Of a stretch of 64,000 bases of DNA, positions 50,794 to 60,443 are shown piece after piece. The translations under genes and the position numbers were made by a program. This DNA is from JAGOLU01 sp037138475 (lineage in GTDB: Bacteria > Patescibacteriota > Microgenomatia > UBA1406 > GWC2-37-13). How positions within the stretch are numbered: position 1 is the stretch's first letter; every line of letters starts with the position of its first letter. Location of the stretch: assembly GCA_037138475.1 (NCBI GenBank), contig JBAXII010000006.1, positions 1 to 64,000 on the forward strand. The letters are read 5' to 3'. The notes under the pieces are model-generated. The model searched no databases. It worked only from the letters and a program-made list of their open reading frames with translations, and was not told the DNA's origin.

Positions 50794-51021
50794 TTAGACG
50801 AACTTGATCATGAGAGCCACGACGAGTGCAAAGATCGCGAGCGACTCTGCAAATGAGATGGCGAGAATCATGTTGGTCTGGATGGTGGAGGCTGCTTCAG
50901 GGTTGCGTCCTACTGCCTCGACTCCCTTTGATCCGATCATGCCAATTGCCAATGCAGGTCCGATGACGCCGACTGCGATAGCGAGTGCGGTTCCGAGTAC
51001 TTTCATGGTTGCTACGTCCAT
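50794..51021 (-). CDS. atpE: ATP synthase c subunit
   Basis: A 75-residue hairpin of two transmembrane helices. The loop RNPEA is conserved, and the ion-binding Glu is in ISFAESLAIFALVVALM. The position matching Gln32 of sodium-type c rings is hydrophobic (PALAIGMIG), so proton coupling is more likely than sodium. c ring size cannot be told. Confidence 0.96.
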   Translation of the reverse strand: MDVATMKVLGTALAIAVGVIGPALAIGMIGSKGVEAVGRNPEAASTIQTNMILAISFAESLAIFALVVALMIKFV

Positions 51022-51054
51022 ATATATAAATAAAATTAAGTAATAAATAATCGA

Positions 51055-51918
51055 CTAATGATGTGCCTTTGTGGTCGCCATATTGAGTAACACTGCAGAA
51101 ATCATGGTAAATACCAGTGCTTGGATCGTGCTCGCCATCATCTCGAGGAGATAAAATGGTATGAGGAAGAAGGATAGTACCGAGGGGAGGAGAAATGCTA
51201 CGATGGTGATGAGCACTTCGCCCGCGAGGACGTTGCCGAACAAACGGAATGCAAACGAGAGTATGCGAGAAAACTCAGAAATGAGCTCCAGAATACCTAC
51301 AAAGAACATGATAGGACTTGAGAAGTTGAAAAACTTCTTCAGATATCCTCCAACTCCGTTGAACTTTACCCCGTAGTACTGGATGAGCGATACAGTGATC
51401 AGCGCAAGAGCAAATGTCGTATTCAGGTCTGCATTGTTTGCGCGAAAGAGCGGGATAAGATGGGACTCGCCACCTGCTTTTTCTCCTTCGGTGTACAACG
51501 TTGGCTCAGGGGCAGCGTGTTCGGTCTCAATCTGATTCTGATACAACGGCTCATGTTGGACTTCAGTCGCATGTACGACACCAGATACAAATGGCTTCAC
51601 CAGTACGCTTCCGACTGATGGCATAAGCCCAATCCAGTTGTTTGACAAAATGAAAAAGAAGTAGGCACCAAGGAGGGGAAACAGAAGGCGCGTCTTTTCA
51701 TGCAGTATAGATGAGATGAGATTGTAAATACCCATGACTACCGTGTGAATCACGTAAAAGAAGGTGGATTTGCGCTTGCGGGTGATCTGACTCTGATAGT
51801 AGGCTCCGATCACGATAAAGAGCGCGAGTGAGATCCAGGACAGCAACATCGAGTTTGTTATGGTAAAACCAAAGAGGTCTAGGATCGTGTCTGCTTTGAT
51901 GCTGATGTGTGGTTGCAT
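51055..51918 (-). CDS. atpB: ATP synthase a subunit
   Basis: A 287-residue a subunit. The essential Arg lies in LSFAFRLFGNVLAGEVL, and the last helices are STIQALVFTMISAVLLNMA. An unusual periplasmic loop rich in Glu and His (HEPLYQNQIETEHAAPEPT, about 45 residues) separates two early helices. Start at 51918 is preferred: an earlier in-frame ATG at 51939 lies inside a palindromic repeat. It is the first gene of the operon. Confidence 0.94.
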   Translation of the reverse strand: MQPHISIKADTILDLFGFTITNSMLLSWISLALFIVIGAYYQSQITRKRKSTFFYVIHTVVMGIYNLISSILHEKTRLLFPLLGAYFFFILSNNWIGLMPSVGSVLVKPFVSGVVHATEVQHEPLYQNQIETEHAAPEPTLYTEGEKAGGESHLIPLFRANNADLNTTFALALITVSLIQYYGVKFNGVGGYLKKFFNFSSPIMFFVGILELISEFSRILSFAFRLFGNVLAGEVLITIVAFLLPSVLSFFLIPFYLLEMMASTIQALVFTMISAVLLNMATTKAHH

Positions 51919-51933
51919 AAATTTGGACTGATA

Positions 51934-52042
51934 TGTCATTGCGAGGAGCTCATCTTTGCGACGAAGCAATCCCACAAATCATTTCTTGTTGTTCATTCTA
52001 TATGCATACTGTATGAGATTGCTTCGCTTTCTCGCAATGACA
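51934..52042. repeat. Palindromic repeat upstream of the atp operon
   Basis: Ends TGTCATTGCGAG (51934-51945) and CTCGCAATGACA (52031-52042); inner arms GAAGCAATC (51963-51971) and GATTGCTTC (52017-52025). The loop of about 45 bases is AT-rich. As it lies directly before atpB on the minus strand it probably forms part of the promoter or 5' region. Confidence 0.9.
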
Positions 52043-52144
52043 TGAAGTTTGCATGTATTTTTAAGATGTACAACACAAGTATTGTACTAGATGCGTTTCG
52101 ATTTTATTACGGCATGGTGACGTATATCAAAGTGACACACATGA

Positions 52145-55100
52145 CTATCGCTCGCTCATGGCCTTTTTGAGATCGATTGCATTGTCAATCATCATATTGA
52201 ATCCATCCTCACGCTTGTCTATCGCTCCTTTGACCATGAGCACGATGTGCGGAGCAAATACCGACTTGATCTTTGCATAGGTTTTTGGGAAGCAGACCAT
52301 CTCAAGCGTCCCTGTACCGTCGTTCAGAGTAAGGATCACCATCTCAGCATTGTCCTTTTTTGTTCGCACTACCTTGAGTGCGGTCACGATGCCGACGACT
52401 ATATGCTTTTTTTTGATGTCAGTCACCGATACATCTTTCATTTTGAGGGTGACTTTGTCAGCTATGATTTTTGCATACTGAGTGAGAGGCGAGGAAGATA
52501 TGAGAAACCCTATGAGTTCGCGCTCAAACTCTGCTATCTCATGCTCGGGATATTCGGGCATTTCTCGCAACGAATCCACAGGTGGCGCCGTATCCATGCC
52601 AAACATATCAAACTGACCAACCGAAGTGGACTCTTTGGATTTTTGCGCCTGCTCAACGAGCGCAGGAAACTCAACGATGAGTGTGGCTCGATTTGCAAAT
52701 GCTGCAAATGCCCCCACTTTGATCAAGCTCTCAAGTGTTTTTTTGTTTACGCGGCGCAAATCTACGCGCTGTATAAAGTCAACAAATGAACTAAATGGTC
52801 TCGCAGCTCTGGCTGTTGCTATAGACTCTATAGCTGCGGAGCCTACATTTCTGATAGCTGCGAGGCCAAACCTGATAGCCTCGCCCTCAATCGTAAATCC
52901 TTCAATTGATTTGTTTATATCAGGAGGAAGTACGGCGATCTGCATGCGTTTGCACTCCTCGAGCGCTGCGCCCACCTTCTCATCTCTGATAGGTCCTGAC
53001 GCGCCATTTATTTCAGCTGTGAGAAGTGATGCCATAAAGGCTACGGGATAGTTTGCCTTTACATATGCGGTCCAATAGGCGATGAGGGCGTAGGATGCTG
53101 CATGAGACTTGTTAAATCCATATGATGCAAACTTTTCGATAAATCCAAATACGTCCTCTGCCAGGCGACGTTTGTATCCATGTGTCACACACCCTTCGAT
53201 AAACTCTACTTTGCCCTTTTCCATCAGCGATTTCTTTTTCTTACCCACTGCCATACGAAGCAGGTCGGCGCGAGACTTTGAAAAATGTGCCATGACGACG
53301 GCGATATCGATCACCTGCTCCTGATACACGAGGATGCCGTAGGTTTCTGCCAAGACCACTTTGAGATCAGGATGAGGATACTTGACTGAACTGGGGTCAC
53401 GTTTGCCCTCGATAAAGGTGGGTATGAGATCCATAGGCCCCGGACGATAGAGCGCTACCATGGCGGTGATATCGGTCAACTTGCTTGGGTGAAGTTCTTT
53501 GGCGAGGCGTCGCATGCCTCCTGATTCGAGTTGAAATACTCCCACTGTTTCACCACGACTCATGAGATCGTATGCCTTTTGATTATCAAGTTTGACCTCG
53601 TGAATATCTATTTTTTCTCCCTTTGTTTCCTCTATAAACTTCATAGCAGATTCGATGATGCTGAGGTTCCGCAGTCCGAGGATATCAGCCTTCACCAGTC
53701 CAACTGCTTTGTTATCAGAGACCGCATTCAGATCGAGTGAGTACATGTCGTACTGGGTGATGATCTTGTCACCCTTTGGCTCGCGCTGCACAGGGATGTG
53801 ATCCATGATCGGTCGATCTGCGACGATCAGGCCGGCAGCATGCACTGATGCGTGACGAGGGAGACTTTCAAGCTTCTTCGATACATCGATGATGGACTTC
53901 ACCTCCTCCTCGCCATCATAGGCGAGCTTGAGTGCGGGTGCTTGCTCGAGTGCAATCTCGAGGTTCACGGGGAATCCTTGCTTGCTCGGGGGGATCATCT
54001 TTGATATGCGATCTCCTGTCGCATAGCTATGACCGAGTGCGCGACCCACGTCGCGAACCACCATGCGTGCCTCCATGGTCCCAAAGGTGATGATCTGAGC
54101 TACCTTTTCCTCACCATATCGTAGTGAAATGTACTTCACCACTTCTTCACGACGTGTATCTGCAAAATCCACGTCAAAGTCAGGAGGTGTTGGTCGCTCA
54201 GGATTCAGAAATCGTTCAAAGGGTAGGTTATAGTCGAGTGGATTGATATCAGTGATACGGAGACAGTAGGCAATGAGCGAGCCAGCTCCTGATCCACGGC
54301 CAGGGCCCACCGCGATACCCTGATCTTTGGCCCAGTTCACCACGTCTTGTACAAATAAAAAGTACGGTGCATAGCCTTTGGCATTGATGATCCCCTCTTC
54401 GTACTCGAGTCGTTGCGTCACCACTTGCTGATCGTAGTCTTTGGCACGCACTCGCCTCTCGTTTATGAGCGTTCGCAGATATGCTTCTGGAGTAGAACCA
54501 TCCGGCACAGGATAAATAGGGAGTATCAGTTTGCCATGAGGTATCTCGACTTTGCACTTTTCAGCTATGACCATCGTGTTTTCGATAGCCTCAGGAAGAT
54601 CTGCAAAAAGCGCACTCATCTCCTCAGGAGTTTTGAAAAAGTAGTCGGGAGTCTCGACCATACTGAGCGGACGATCCTTCTCATAGATCACGCGCTGGCT
54701 ACCTATGCAGAGTAGTACTTCGTGAGCATTTGCATCGTCCTTTTCCATATAGTGTACATTTGCAGAGGCTACCAGGGGCACTCCAAACTCACGAGCGAGT
54801 TTGATCAACTTTTGGTTGATCTCCTCTAGCTGTGGCATGTCTGGATGACGCTCAAGTTGGATATAGAAGTCAGATCCAAAGAGCTTCACATAGTGCCTCA
54901 GCACCTCCCGCGCCTCAGTAATCTGATCATCACGTAGGAGTTTGCCCAAGAGTCCCGTGAGGGGAGCGCCAGACATAACCACCAGATCCTCTTTATACTT
55001 TTCTAGTAAGTTAAAATCTACTCGGGGCTGATAGTGCATCCCATCTAAAAATCCGTGAGATACGATCTTAATCAGATTTTTGTACCCCACTACGGTCTTT

Positions 55101-55372
55101 GCAAGTATGACGAGTGAGTGAGCATCACCAAAGTCACCATGCTGCTGCTCCTTCATATCTTTTGCTGCTTGGTATACCTCACATCCGATGATGGGCTTTA
55201 TCCCTGCATCTTTGCAGGCGATAAAAAACTTAAAAGCTCCATACATCGATCCATAGTCAGTGATGGCGAGTGACGTCATCCCCAGCTCTTTGGCACGGTG
55301 GATCGCCTTTTTGATACGCGCCATCCCCCGCATAAGGGAGAATTCGGTGTGGAGGTGGAGGTGGGTAAACAT
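52145..55372 (-). CDS. dnaE: DNA polymerase III alpha subunit
   Basis: A 1075-residue DnaE. PHP domain: FTHLHLHTEFSLMRGM and later His/Asp metal motifs. The palm carries the catalytic acidic pair in PDFDVDFADTRREEVVKYI, and YQEQVIDIAVVMAHFSKSRADLLRMAVGKKK is the conserved fingers block. A tandem HhH and the C-terminal OB fold (VVGIVTALKVVRTKKDNAEMVILTLNDGTG) complete it. Shorter than E. coli DnaE (1160). It is the main replicative polymerase; no separate proofreading subunit is nearby. Confidence 0.97.
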   Translation of the reverse strand: MFTHLHLHTEFSLMRGMARIKKAIHRAKELGMTSLAITDYGSMYGAFKFFIACKDAGIKPIIGCEVYQAAKDMKEQQHGDFGDAHSLVILAKTVVGYKNLIKIVSHGFLDGMHYQPRVDFNLLEKYKEDLVVMSGAPLTGLLGKLLRDDQITEAREVLRHYVKLFGSDFYIQLERHPDMPQLEEINQKLIKLAREFGVPLVASANVHYMEKDDANAHEVLLCIGSQRVIYEKDRPLSMVETPDYFFKTPEEMSALFADLPEAIENTMVIAEKCKVEIPHGKLILPIYPVPDGSTPEAYLRTLINERRVRAKDYDQQVVTQRLEYEEGIINAKGYAPYFLFVQDVVNWAKDQGIAVGPGRGSGAGSLIAYCLRITDINPLDYNLPFERFLNPERPTPPDFDVDFADTRREEVVKYISLRYGEEKVAQIITFGTMEARMVVRDVGRALGHSYATGDRISKMIPPSKQGFPVNLEIALEQAPALKLAYDGEEEVKSIIDVSKKLESLPRHASVHAAGLIVADRPIMDHIPVQREPKGDKIITQYDMYSLDLNAVSDNKAVGLVKADILGLRNLSIIESAMKFIEETKGEKIDIHEVKLDNQKAYDLMSRGETVGVFQLESGGMRRLAKELHPSKLTDITAMVALYRPGPMDLIPTFIEGKRDPSSVKYPHPDLKVVLAETYGILVYQEQVIDIAVVMAHFSKSRADLLRMAVGKKKKSLMEKGKVEFIEGCVTHGYKRRLAEDVFGFIEKFASYGFNKSHAASYALIAYWTAYVKANYPVAFMASLLTAEINGASGPIRDEKVGAALEECKRMQIAVLPPDINKSIEGFTIEGEAIRFGLAAIRNVGSAAIESIATARAARPFSSFVDFIQRVDLRRVNKKTLESLIKVGAFAAFANRATLIVEFPALVEQAQKSKESTSVGQFDMFGMDTAPPVDSLREMPEYPEHEIAEFERELIGFLISSSPLTQYAKIIADKVTLKMKDVSVTDIKKKHIVVGIVTALKVVRTKKDNAEMVILTLNDGTGTLEMVCFPKTYAKIKSVFAPHIVLMVKGAIDKREDGFNMMIDNAIDLKKAMSER

Positions 55373-55702
55373 TGAGGGATTAATGCAAGTGGATATTAGA
55401 AATAATGAAATTGAGAAATAGCGAAATAGTAAAACTCTGTATCAACCATACATGCTCCGGACATAGTCCTACGGGCGGTGTCTGATCCCGCCCTTAGCTC
55501 TGCATATGTCATCTTGAGCGAAGCGTAAGCGGAGTCGACCGCGCCCCCTGCCCGCAATGCTACGCATAAGCGTTGCAGGCGCGGTGCCTCGCTCTTGCGA
55601 GCACAAGGTGGGCAGGAAGATCCCTGATATATGAGATTCTTCTCCCGCCATCGTCGGGATCAGAATGACCAGACATTGGATCCTCGCCTCCGCGAGAATG
55701 AC
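55373..55702. repeat. Repeat cluster between dnaE and gatB
   Basis: Gene-free 330 bases. AT-rich words (GAAATTGAGAAATAGCGAAATAG) at 55399-55430 are followed by palindromes: GGGCGG...CCGCCC, GTCATCTTGAGCGAAGCG, a larger GC-rich unit GCGCCCCCTGCCCGCAATGC...GCGTTGCAGGCGCGG, and GAGATTCTTCTCCCGCC...GATCAGAATGAC up to 55668. A last half unit (GGATCCTCGCC...GAGAATGAC) ends near 55703. Confidence 0.8.
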
Positions 55703-57076
55703 TCATAATGACTGAATAATTGCTTCTTTCACAACTCCCGCATCGGCTTGGCCCTTCATCTCCTTCATGACCTGTCCTACCAGGAACATGACCGCATTGG
55801 TCTTGCCGGACTTGTAGTCCTCCACTGACTTTGGATTGGACGATATCACCTTCGCGACTACTTGATTGAGCAGCTCGACATTTGTCTCCTTTGGCTTACT
55901 CAGTTCTGCTGCTTTTGTCACGAACTCTTCGGGAGTGAGTGTAATGGGGATTTTTTTATTTATGATCAGATTTGCGATGGCTTGAGGGTCAAGAGGCACC
56001 TGACGATCTTTGACTACGTGGAGAACCTTTTCATAGTACTGCGAGCTCTCGGACTCACGTGTGAGCAGGAGCGCATCTGCCTCCTTTACTTTGAGATCTG
56101 TGACATAGCGATGGAGCTTTTGGAGTGGGAGCTCAGGAAGTGTACTTTTCAGTTCGCTCAGATACTCATCCGTGAAGACCATCGGAGGGATATCAGGCTC
56201 GGGGAAGTAACGGTAGTCCGCAGCACCTTCTTTGACTCGTTGACTGTACGTTTTGCTGTGCACATCATCCCAGCCGCGGGTCTCCTGGATAGGGGTCTCT
56301 CCTCGCTCAAGCATCTCGATGTGACGCTTGATCTCAAAGTCCACTGCCTTTTTCACATAGTTGAATGAGTTGATATTCTTCACCTCGACTTTGTAGCTCG
56401 GGAAATCTTTGGGATCGATTCTGCCGACTGTCGACTGCTGACTATCGACTTTCTTGACCGATATATTTGGCTCCATGCGCATGCTCCCCTTGTCCATATC
56501 GGCGTCTGATACGTTTAGAGTACGGATGATGGCGTGCAGCTCCTGGAGATAGGCTTTTACATCCTCGCTAGAATGAAAATCAGCCTCACTCACGATCTCA
56601 ACCAGAGGGACACTGGATCTGTTAAAGTCGACGACGGTATCATCTCCGATGTGCATGAGTTTGCCAGTATCCTCCTCTAGATGGACACGGTGGATACGAA
56701 ACGACTTATTCACATAGCTATTGGTCTTCTCCTCTTTGACGAGCACATGCAACTCGCCATTTACTCCAATAGGCTCATCATATTGACTGATCTGATAGCC
56801 CTTTGGCAAATCTGGGTAAAAGTAGTGCTTTCGGTCGAAATGAGAGTGATGATTGATCGTGCATCCGAGCGCCTGGGCGAGCTGAATGGTGTACTCCACA
56901 GCGCGCTTATTGGGCACAGGCAGTGCTCCAGGCAGGCCGAGACACACGGGGCAGGTATTCTCGTTTTGCTGGTACTTTTGCCATGCAGCATCGCAGTCAC
57001 AGAACATCTTTGACTTCGTCGAGAGCTCCACATGAACCTCCAGTCCGATGATGGGTAGATATGATGTGTCACTCAT
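55703..57076 (-). CDS. gatB: Asp-tRNA(Asn)/Glu-tRNA(Gln) amidotransferase subunit B
   Basis: A 457-residue GatB. Conserved: PIIGLEVHVELSTKSKMFCDCDA, CPVCLGLPGALPVPNKRAVEY, FYPDLPKGYQISQYDEPI, and DADMDKGSMRMEPNISV. The C-terminal helical and YqeY-like tail ends LVGQVMKEMKGQADAGVVKEAI. It phosphorylates mischarged Glu-tRNA(Gln) or Asp-tRNA(Asn). Around residues 209-218 a short insertion (VDSQQSTVGR) is coded by a GTCGACAGTCG-like word repeat. Start at 57076; it overlaps the stop of the acetyltransferase gene by eight bases. Confidence 0.96.
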   Translation of the reverse strand: MSDTSYLPIIGLEVHVELSTKSKMFCDCDAAWQKYQQNENTCPVCLGLPGALPVPNKRAVEYTIQLAQALGCTINHHSHFDRKHYFYPDLPKGYQISQYDEPIGVNGELHVLVKEEKTNSYVNKSFRIHRVHLEEDTGKLMHIGDDTVVDFNRSSVPLVEIVSEADFHSSEDVKAYLQELHAIIRTLNVSDADMDKGSMRMEPNISVKKVDSQQSTVGRIDPKDFPSYKVEVKNINSFNYVKKAVDFEIKRHIEMLERGETPIQETRGWDDVHSKTYSQRVKEGAADYRYFPEPDIPPMVFTDEYLSELKSTLPELPLQKLHRYVTDLKVKEADALLLTRESESSQYYEKVLHVVKDRQVPLDPQAIANLIINKKIPITLTPEEFVTKAAELSKPKETNVELLNQVVAKVISSNPKSVEDYKSGKTNAVMFLVGQVMKEMKGQADAGVVKEAIIQSL

Positions 57077-57581
57077 AGTTGTGCATGATAAATGTTGGTA
57101 AGTATATCGTTTTTGCATCATCAAAGTACTCGTTCTCTTCTCCTACGATATGGAAGCCAAATCGCTCATAAAATCTGATACCCTTCGTATTTGATTTGGT
57201 CACATGGCAGGTTAGTCGAGAGCCAGGAGCGTCCTCCAGTATCTTATTCATCAAGCGTGACCCCACACCTTCACCTCGATGTGACCTACTAATATAAATA
57301 CCAAATGTATGAATGGTATCCTTTTTGTACTGAGCTATCCACCCAATCACGGAGCCATGCAACTCAGCGACGACTGTTGAGAGTGGGTCCTTTTTTATAG
57401 TATCCTCCGTCATTCGCACCCTTTCTTCACTTGGCGGGATTGTATAGCCTCTGAAGCGACGAAGAAACTCGATAGTGACACCTGTTTCAGGGGAGATATT
57501 ACTATCATACCACCCTTCACTTTGGATACGCCTGATGTCTGTTGCATCCTCAACCCTCGCATATCGAATGGATATATTCAT
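57069..57581 (-). CDS. GNAT-family N-acetyltransferase
   Basis: A 170-residue GNAT protein. IYISRSHRGEGVGSRLMNKIL (near residue 95) is motif A, with the R-G-x-G-V-G acetyl-CoA pyrophosphate loop, and KGIRFYERFGFHIVGEE is motif B. It transfers acetyl from acetyl-CoA to an amine. Target unknown. Its ATG overlaps the stop of the upstream small gene (ATGA), and its stop overlaps the gatB start, so the three genes form one unit. Confidence 0.9.
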   Translation of the reverse strand: MNISIRYARVEDATDIRRIQSEGWYDSNISPETGVTIEFLRRFRGYTIPPSEERVRMTEDTIKKDPLSTVVAELHGSVIGWIAQYKKDTIHTFGIYISRSHRGEGVGSRLMNKILEDAPGSRLTCHVTKSNTKGIRFYERFGFHIVGEENEYFDDAKTIYLPTFIMHNYE

Positions 57582-57802
57582 TTTTTACTGATAAAAGTAA
57601 ACCTGTCGACCATTTTCCCTTCAAATGAGACTTTCTCGTTCCACATCGAGGCTGGGCGTACCCAAACCTTCGAGGTTAGATTCTCATATATGCACTCATA
57701 TACGACTATGTCCTCTAGTGTCTCTGAGTGCTTTGCCACACTACAAACACGATATAAACCACCTTTATAGTGCCTATATATGCCTTTTGTTACTTTTTTC
57801 AT
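57578..57802 (-). CDS. DUF1653-domain protein
   Basis: A 74-residue protein matching DUF1653: KGIYRHYKGGLYRVCSVAKHS, then VVYECIYENLTSKVWVRPASMWNEKV and a final DRFTFISKK. The Y-E-... and WVRP elements are typical. It is a small beta-rich domain of unknown function. ATG at 57802 is preferred to TTG at 57826. Confidence 0.85.
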   Translation of the reverse strand: MKKVTKGIYRHYKGGLYRVCSVAKHSETLEDIVVYECIYENLTSKVWVRPASMWNEKVSFEGKMVDRFTFISKK

Positions 57803-57982
57803 ACGCTCTATGTCCCTTTGTGACAATCTAGACAGTACTTTACACTGACCTAGCAGACTGCTGCCTACTCTGCTAAATATTAATCATACATTACTGTGAC
57901 AGTGCAAATACTATATATCGTTCTATTAGATACAACGTCTATCACCTATTTGAAATTTATCATGTATCGTTTATCACTCCAT

Positions 57983-59353
57983 CTATTCCCATTTCTCTAC
58001 TCCTCGTCTAGGTATCCCAAAGAGGTCGGTGTTTTGCTCGTATTGATAGGCTAAATCGAGTATCATCCCCTCGGCAAACTGAGGTCCGATGATCTGGAGA
58101 CCGATGGGCATATCCATGTTATCCAATCCAATAGGGAGCGATATAGCAGGGAGTCCCGCCATCGATGAAGGTTCAGAAAGACGATCCATTAGCTCACCAA
58201 AGAACGAGTACTTCGCCGATTCACCAAGGGGGATGGCGGTGATAGGGGTTGAGGGACCCATGATCAGATCAACTTCCTTGAACGCATCAGCAAAGTTTTG
58301 AATGATGAGCGTACGCACTTTCTGTGCCTTTTTATAGTACGCATCATAGTACCCGTGTGCCAGCGTGTAAGTTCCGAGCATGATACGGCGCTTGGCCTCC
58401 TGACCAAGGAGCTCTCTTCCGCCCCCATATCGTATGCCATCGTATCGCCCCAGATTTGAGGATACTTCAGCACGCTGGATGATAGTGTAGTCAGATATTG
58501 AATACGTGGGATTCAAAAGGTGGATATATTTGACAGTATGACCCAGCGACTCTATGATCTTGAAAGATTCGAGAAGATTTCGCTTGATATCCTGAGGCAC
58601 ACCGTCGAGGTATTCATGGGGAATGCCGATGGTATATTTTTTGCCTTGTTTCATAGCTGACATATAGTCATCTACCGGACTGTCACTAGAAGTCGCATCA
58701 TAGGGATCATGTCCTGCAATGAGTTGGAGGAGATAGGCTGAATCAGCTACGGTTCGGGTCATAGGACCTGGGCAATCAAGCGAGGAACCCATCGCTACGA
58801 CTCCGTATCTACTCACCCTGCCATACGTAGGTTTCAGACCAACAATCCCACACCAACTTGCGGGGAGCCTGATAGATCCCGCAGTCTCACTCCCGATGGC
58901 TGCGACAGAGAGACCTGCAGCTACCACTACCGCGGAACCTCCGGATGACCCCCCCGGTACCTTTGTGATATCCCATGGATTTTTGCTGGGACCATAATCT
59001 GAGGTTTCGGTACTCGATCCGTGAGCCCATGCATCCATATTTGTTTTTCCAAGGGGAGCGATGCCAGACTGCAGCAAGCGTGAGGTGACAGTGGATTCGT
59101 ACTCAGGGACAAACTGATCAAGCACCTTGGATGATGCGGTAGTTCGCATGCCCTTGGTGCAATGATTATCCTTTACGGCGAGCTGAAGACTCTCTGACGA
59201 GGATGCGTCAGCGAGAGTGACGTAGGCATTCAACTCCTTGTTGTACTTCTGAGAACGGGACAGGTACAGGTCGTTTACCTCCTTTATGGAGGTTTTTCCT
59301 GCTGATATGAGCCCGAGTAGTTCAGTGAATGAGTAGTGCAGGAGTGAGCTCAT
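57983..59353 (-). CDS. gatA: Amidotransferase subunit A (GatA)
   Basis: A 456-residue amidase-signature enzyme. Catalytic Lys in LAVKDNHC, cis-Ser in GGSSGGSAVVVAAG and nucleophile Ser in GSETAGSIRLPASWCGIVGLKPTYGRVSRYG. It frees ammonia from glutamine for GatB. Note ETAGS in place of the usual DTGGS; the nucleophile is kept. The start, ATG at 59353, lies one base after the gatC stop. gatC-gatA are adjacent and gatB is in the next unit. Confidence 0.95.
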   Translation of the reverse strand: MSSLLHYSFTELLGLISAGKTSIKEVNDLYLSRSQKYNKELNAYVTLADASSSESLQLAVKDNHCTKGMRTTASSKVLDQFVPEYESTVTSRLLQSGIAPLGKTNMDAWAHGSSTETSDYGPSKNPWDITKVPGGSSGGSAVVVAAGLSVAAIGSETAGSIRLPASWCGIVGLKPTYGRVSRYGVVAMGSSLDCPGPMTRTVADSAYLLQLIAGHDPYDATSSDSPVDDYMSAMKQGKKYTIGIPHEYLDGVPQDIKRNLLESFKIIESLGHTVKYIHLLNPTYSISDYTIIQRAEVSSNLGRYDGIRYGGGRELLGQEAKRRIMLGTYTLAHGYYDAYYKKAQKVRTLIIQNFADAFKEVDLIMGPSTPITAIPLGESAKYSFFGELMDRLSEPSSMAGLPAISLPIGLDNMDMPIGLQIIGPQFAEGMILDLAYQYEQNTDLFGIPRRGVEKWE

Positions 59354-59354
59354 A

Positions 59355-59603
59355 TTACATAATGCGAGTAACTTTGAATATCTTTGGACTGAGCCTACGC
59401 TCACTCGACATCAGGTCCCCTCTGTATCGATTGGTAGTGCCCGTAACCGATGAGGTAGGGAGCACATTGTCGGTGTTTAGATCATTTAGATTTTTGATAT
59501 AGTCAACCGTTTCATTGGCCTGCGTTTCAAAAAGCTCCTCTTCAGCTGTGGTCAGGGTCAGCTTACTCAGTTTGGCTAAATGGGAGATGTGTATGTCAGA
59601 CAT
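59355..59603 (-). CDS. gatC: Amidotransferase subunit C (GatC)
   Basis: An 82-residue GatC: HISHLAKLSKLTLTTAEEELFETQANETVDYIKNLNDL is the family core, followed by DNVLPTS where the consensus reads '..v.Pt'. It stabilises the GatA-GatB contact. Start ATG at 59603 is preferred to TTG at 59609. Confidence 0.92.
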   Translation of the reverse strand: MSDIHISHLAKLSKLTLTTAEEELFETQANETVDYIKNLNDLNTDNVLPTSSVTGTTNRYRGDLMSSERRLSPKIFKVTRIM

Positions 59604-59678
59604 GTTCAAATAGATTTGAGAAATTGAAAATGAGAAATAAATGTCAGATAAATCTAAAGCAAGTATTTTGTATAACTA

Positions 59679-60443
59679 TTAGGGTATGAGTAAATTCTTT
59701 CGGATCATCTCCGCGAGGTGGACCGCATACATGCTTTCATAGGTGAGTGGTCCATGAGATATGTCAGAAAACGATATCACAGACAATGCACTGGGTAACG
59801 CCGATGATTTATACATGCATTGTATGATGACTTTGAAAATTTCACAATATGTATCTGCTCCGTGTATGGCGGCTGCTTTGGTATCCCATATCTTGTCCTC
59901 TGGAGCGGGGATAAATGAGTGTATGACACTGGCGGCGAGGATGGAGGTGACCTTTAGGCGTTCAAGAAGGACTGCAAGCACCATGATGACTGAGTGAGTG
60001 TAAAACCGACGGTGACTGGCTATCTGAGCCATGTAGCAGAGTGCGGACTCAGCGTGTACTCCCGATAGTTTTTCGATGAATCGGTCCGTTATCAGGAGAT
60101 GCACTGTCGAATGAGAGCGAAAGATAGTCAGATTTACTGACACATCTTCGACGATATGGACCTGAAGAGTACGTAGACTCGGGATCCATACGACCAGTTT
60201 GTTATAGATCACCTGCTCTCGATCGCGATCCATACGAGTTGAGCGGATTCCGTGTAGTACGATGCTCAGCGGTGAAAAGCAGCAAAAATACAGATGGATT
60301 ACTGCGATAGTCATCACAAGTACCCAGGTAAGGAGGACGTAGCCAGTCAGCGGGGCGAGAAGCATCGCAAATGCACCGTATACCCCTATCAGTATGAGGT
60401 CAAAAAAGGTAAGGCTCAGAAGGTCACTCCAAGTGATTTTCAT
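59679..60443 (-). CDS. Degenerate M48-like membrane protein
   Basis: A 254-residue protein with two N-terminal transmembrane helices and the outline of an HtpX/M48 peptidase. LSGVHAESALCYMAQIASHRRFYTH aligns in position with 'ls.dEleavlaHElgHi..rh', but the HExxH zinc site is lost (Met-Ala-Gln-Ile-Ala), leaving one His. The later 'E..AD..a' helix appears as DTKAAAIHGADTYCEIFKV. Activity as a protease is therefore unlikely; a pseudo-enzyme role is possible. It overlaps the upstream gene by four bases (ATGA). Tentative. Confidence 0.5.
   Translation of the reverse strand: MKITWSDLLSLTFFDLILIGVYGAFAMLLAPLTGYVLLTWVLVMTIAVIHLYFCCFSPLSIVLHGIRSTRMDRDREQVIYNKLVVWIPSLRTLQVHIVEDVSVNLTIFRSHSTVHLLITDRFIEKLSGVHAESALCYMAQIASHRRFYTHSVIMVLAVLLERLKVTSILAASVIHSFIPAPEDKIWDTKAAAIHGADTYCEIFKVIIQCMYKSSALPSALSVISFSDISHGPLTYESMYAVHLAEMIRKNLLIP

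Noticed and set aside
50794..51021. Sodium-type c subunit
   Set aside because: The Glu-Ser pair is present, but the position of the sodium-binding Gln is hydrophobic.
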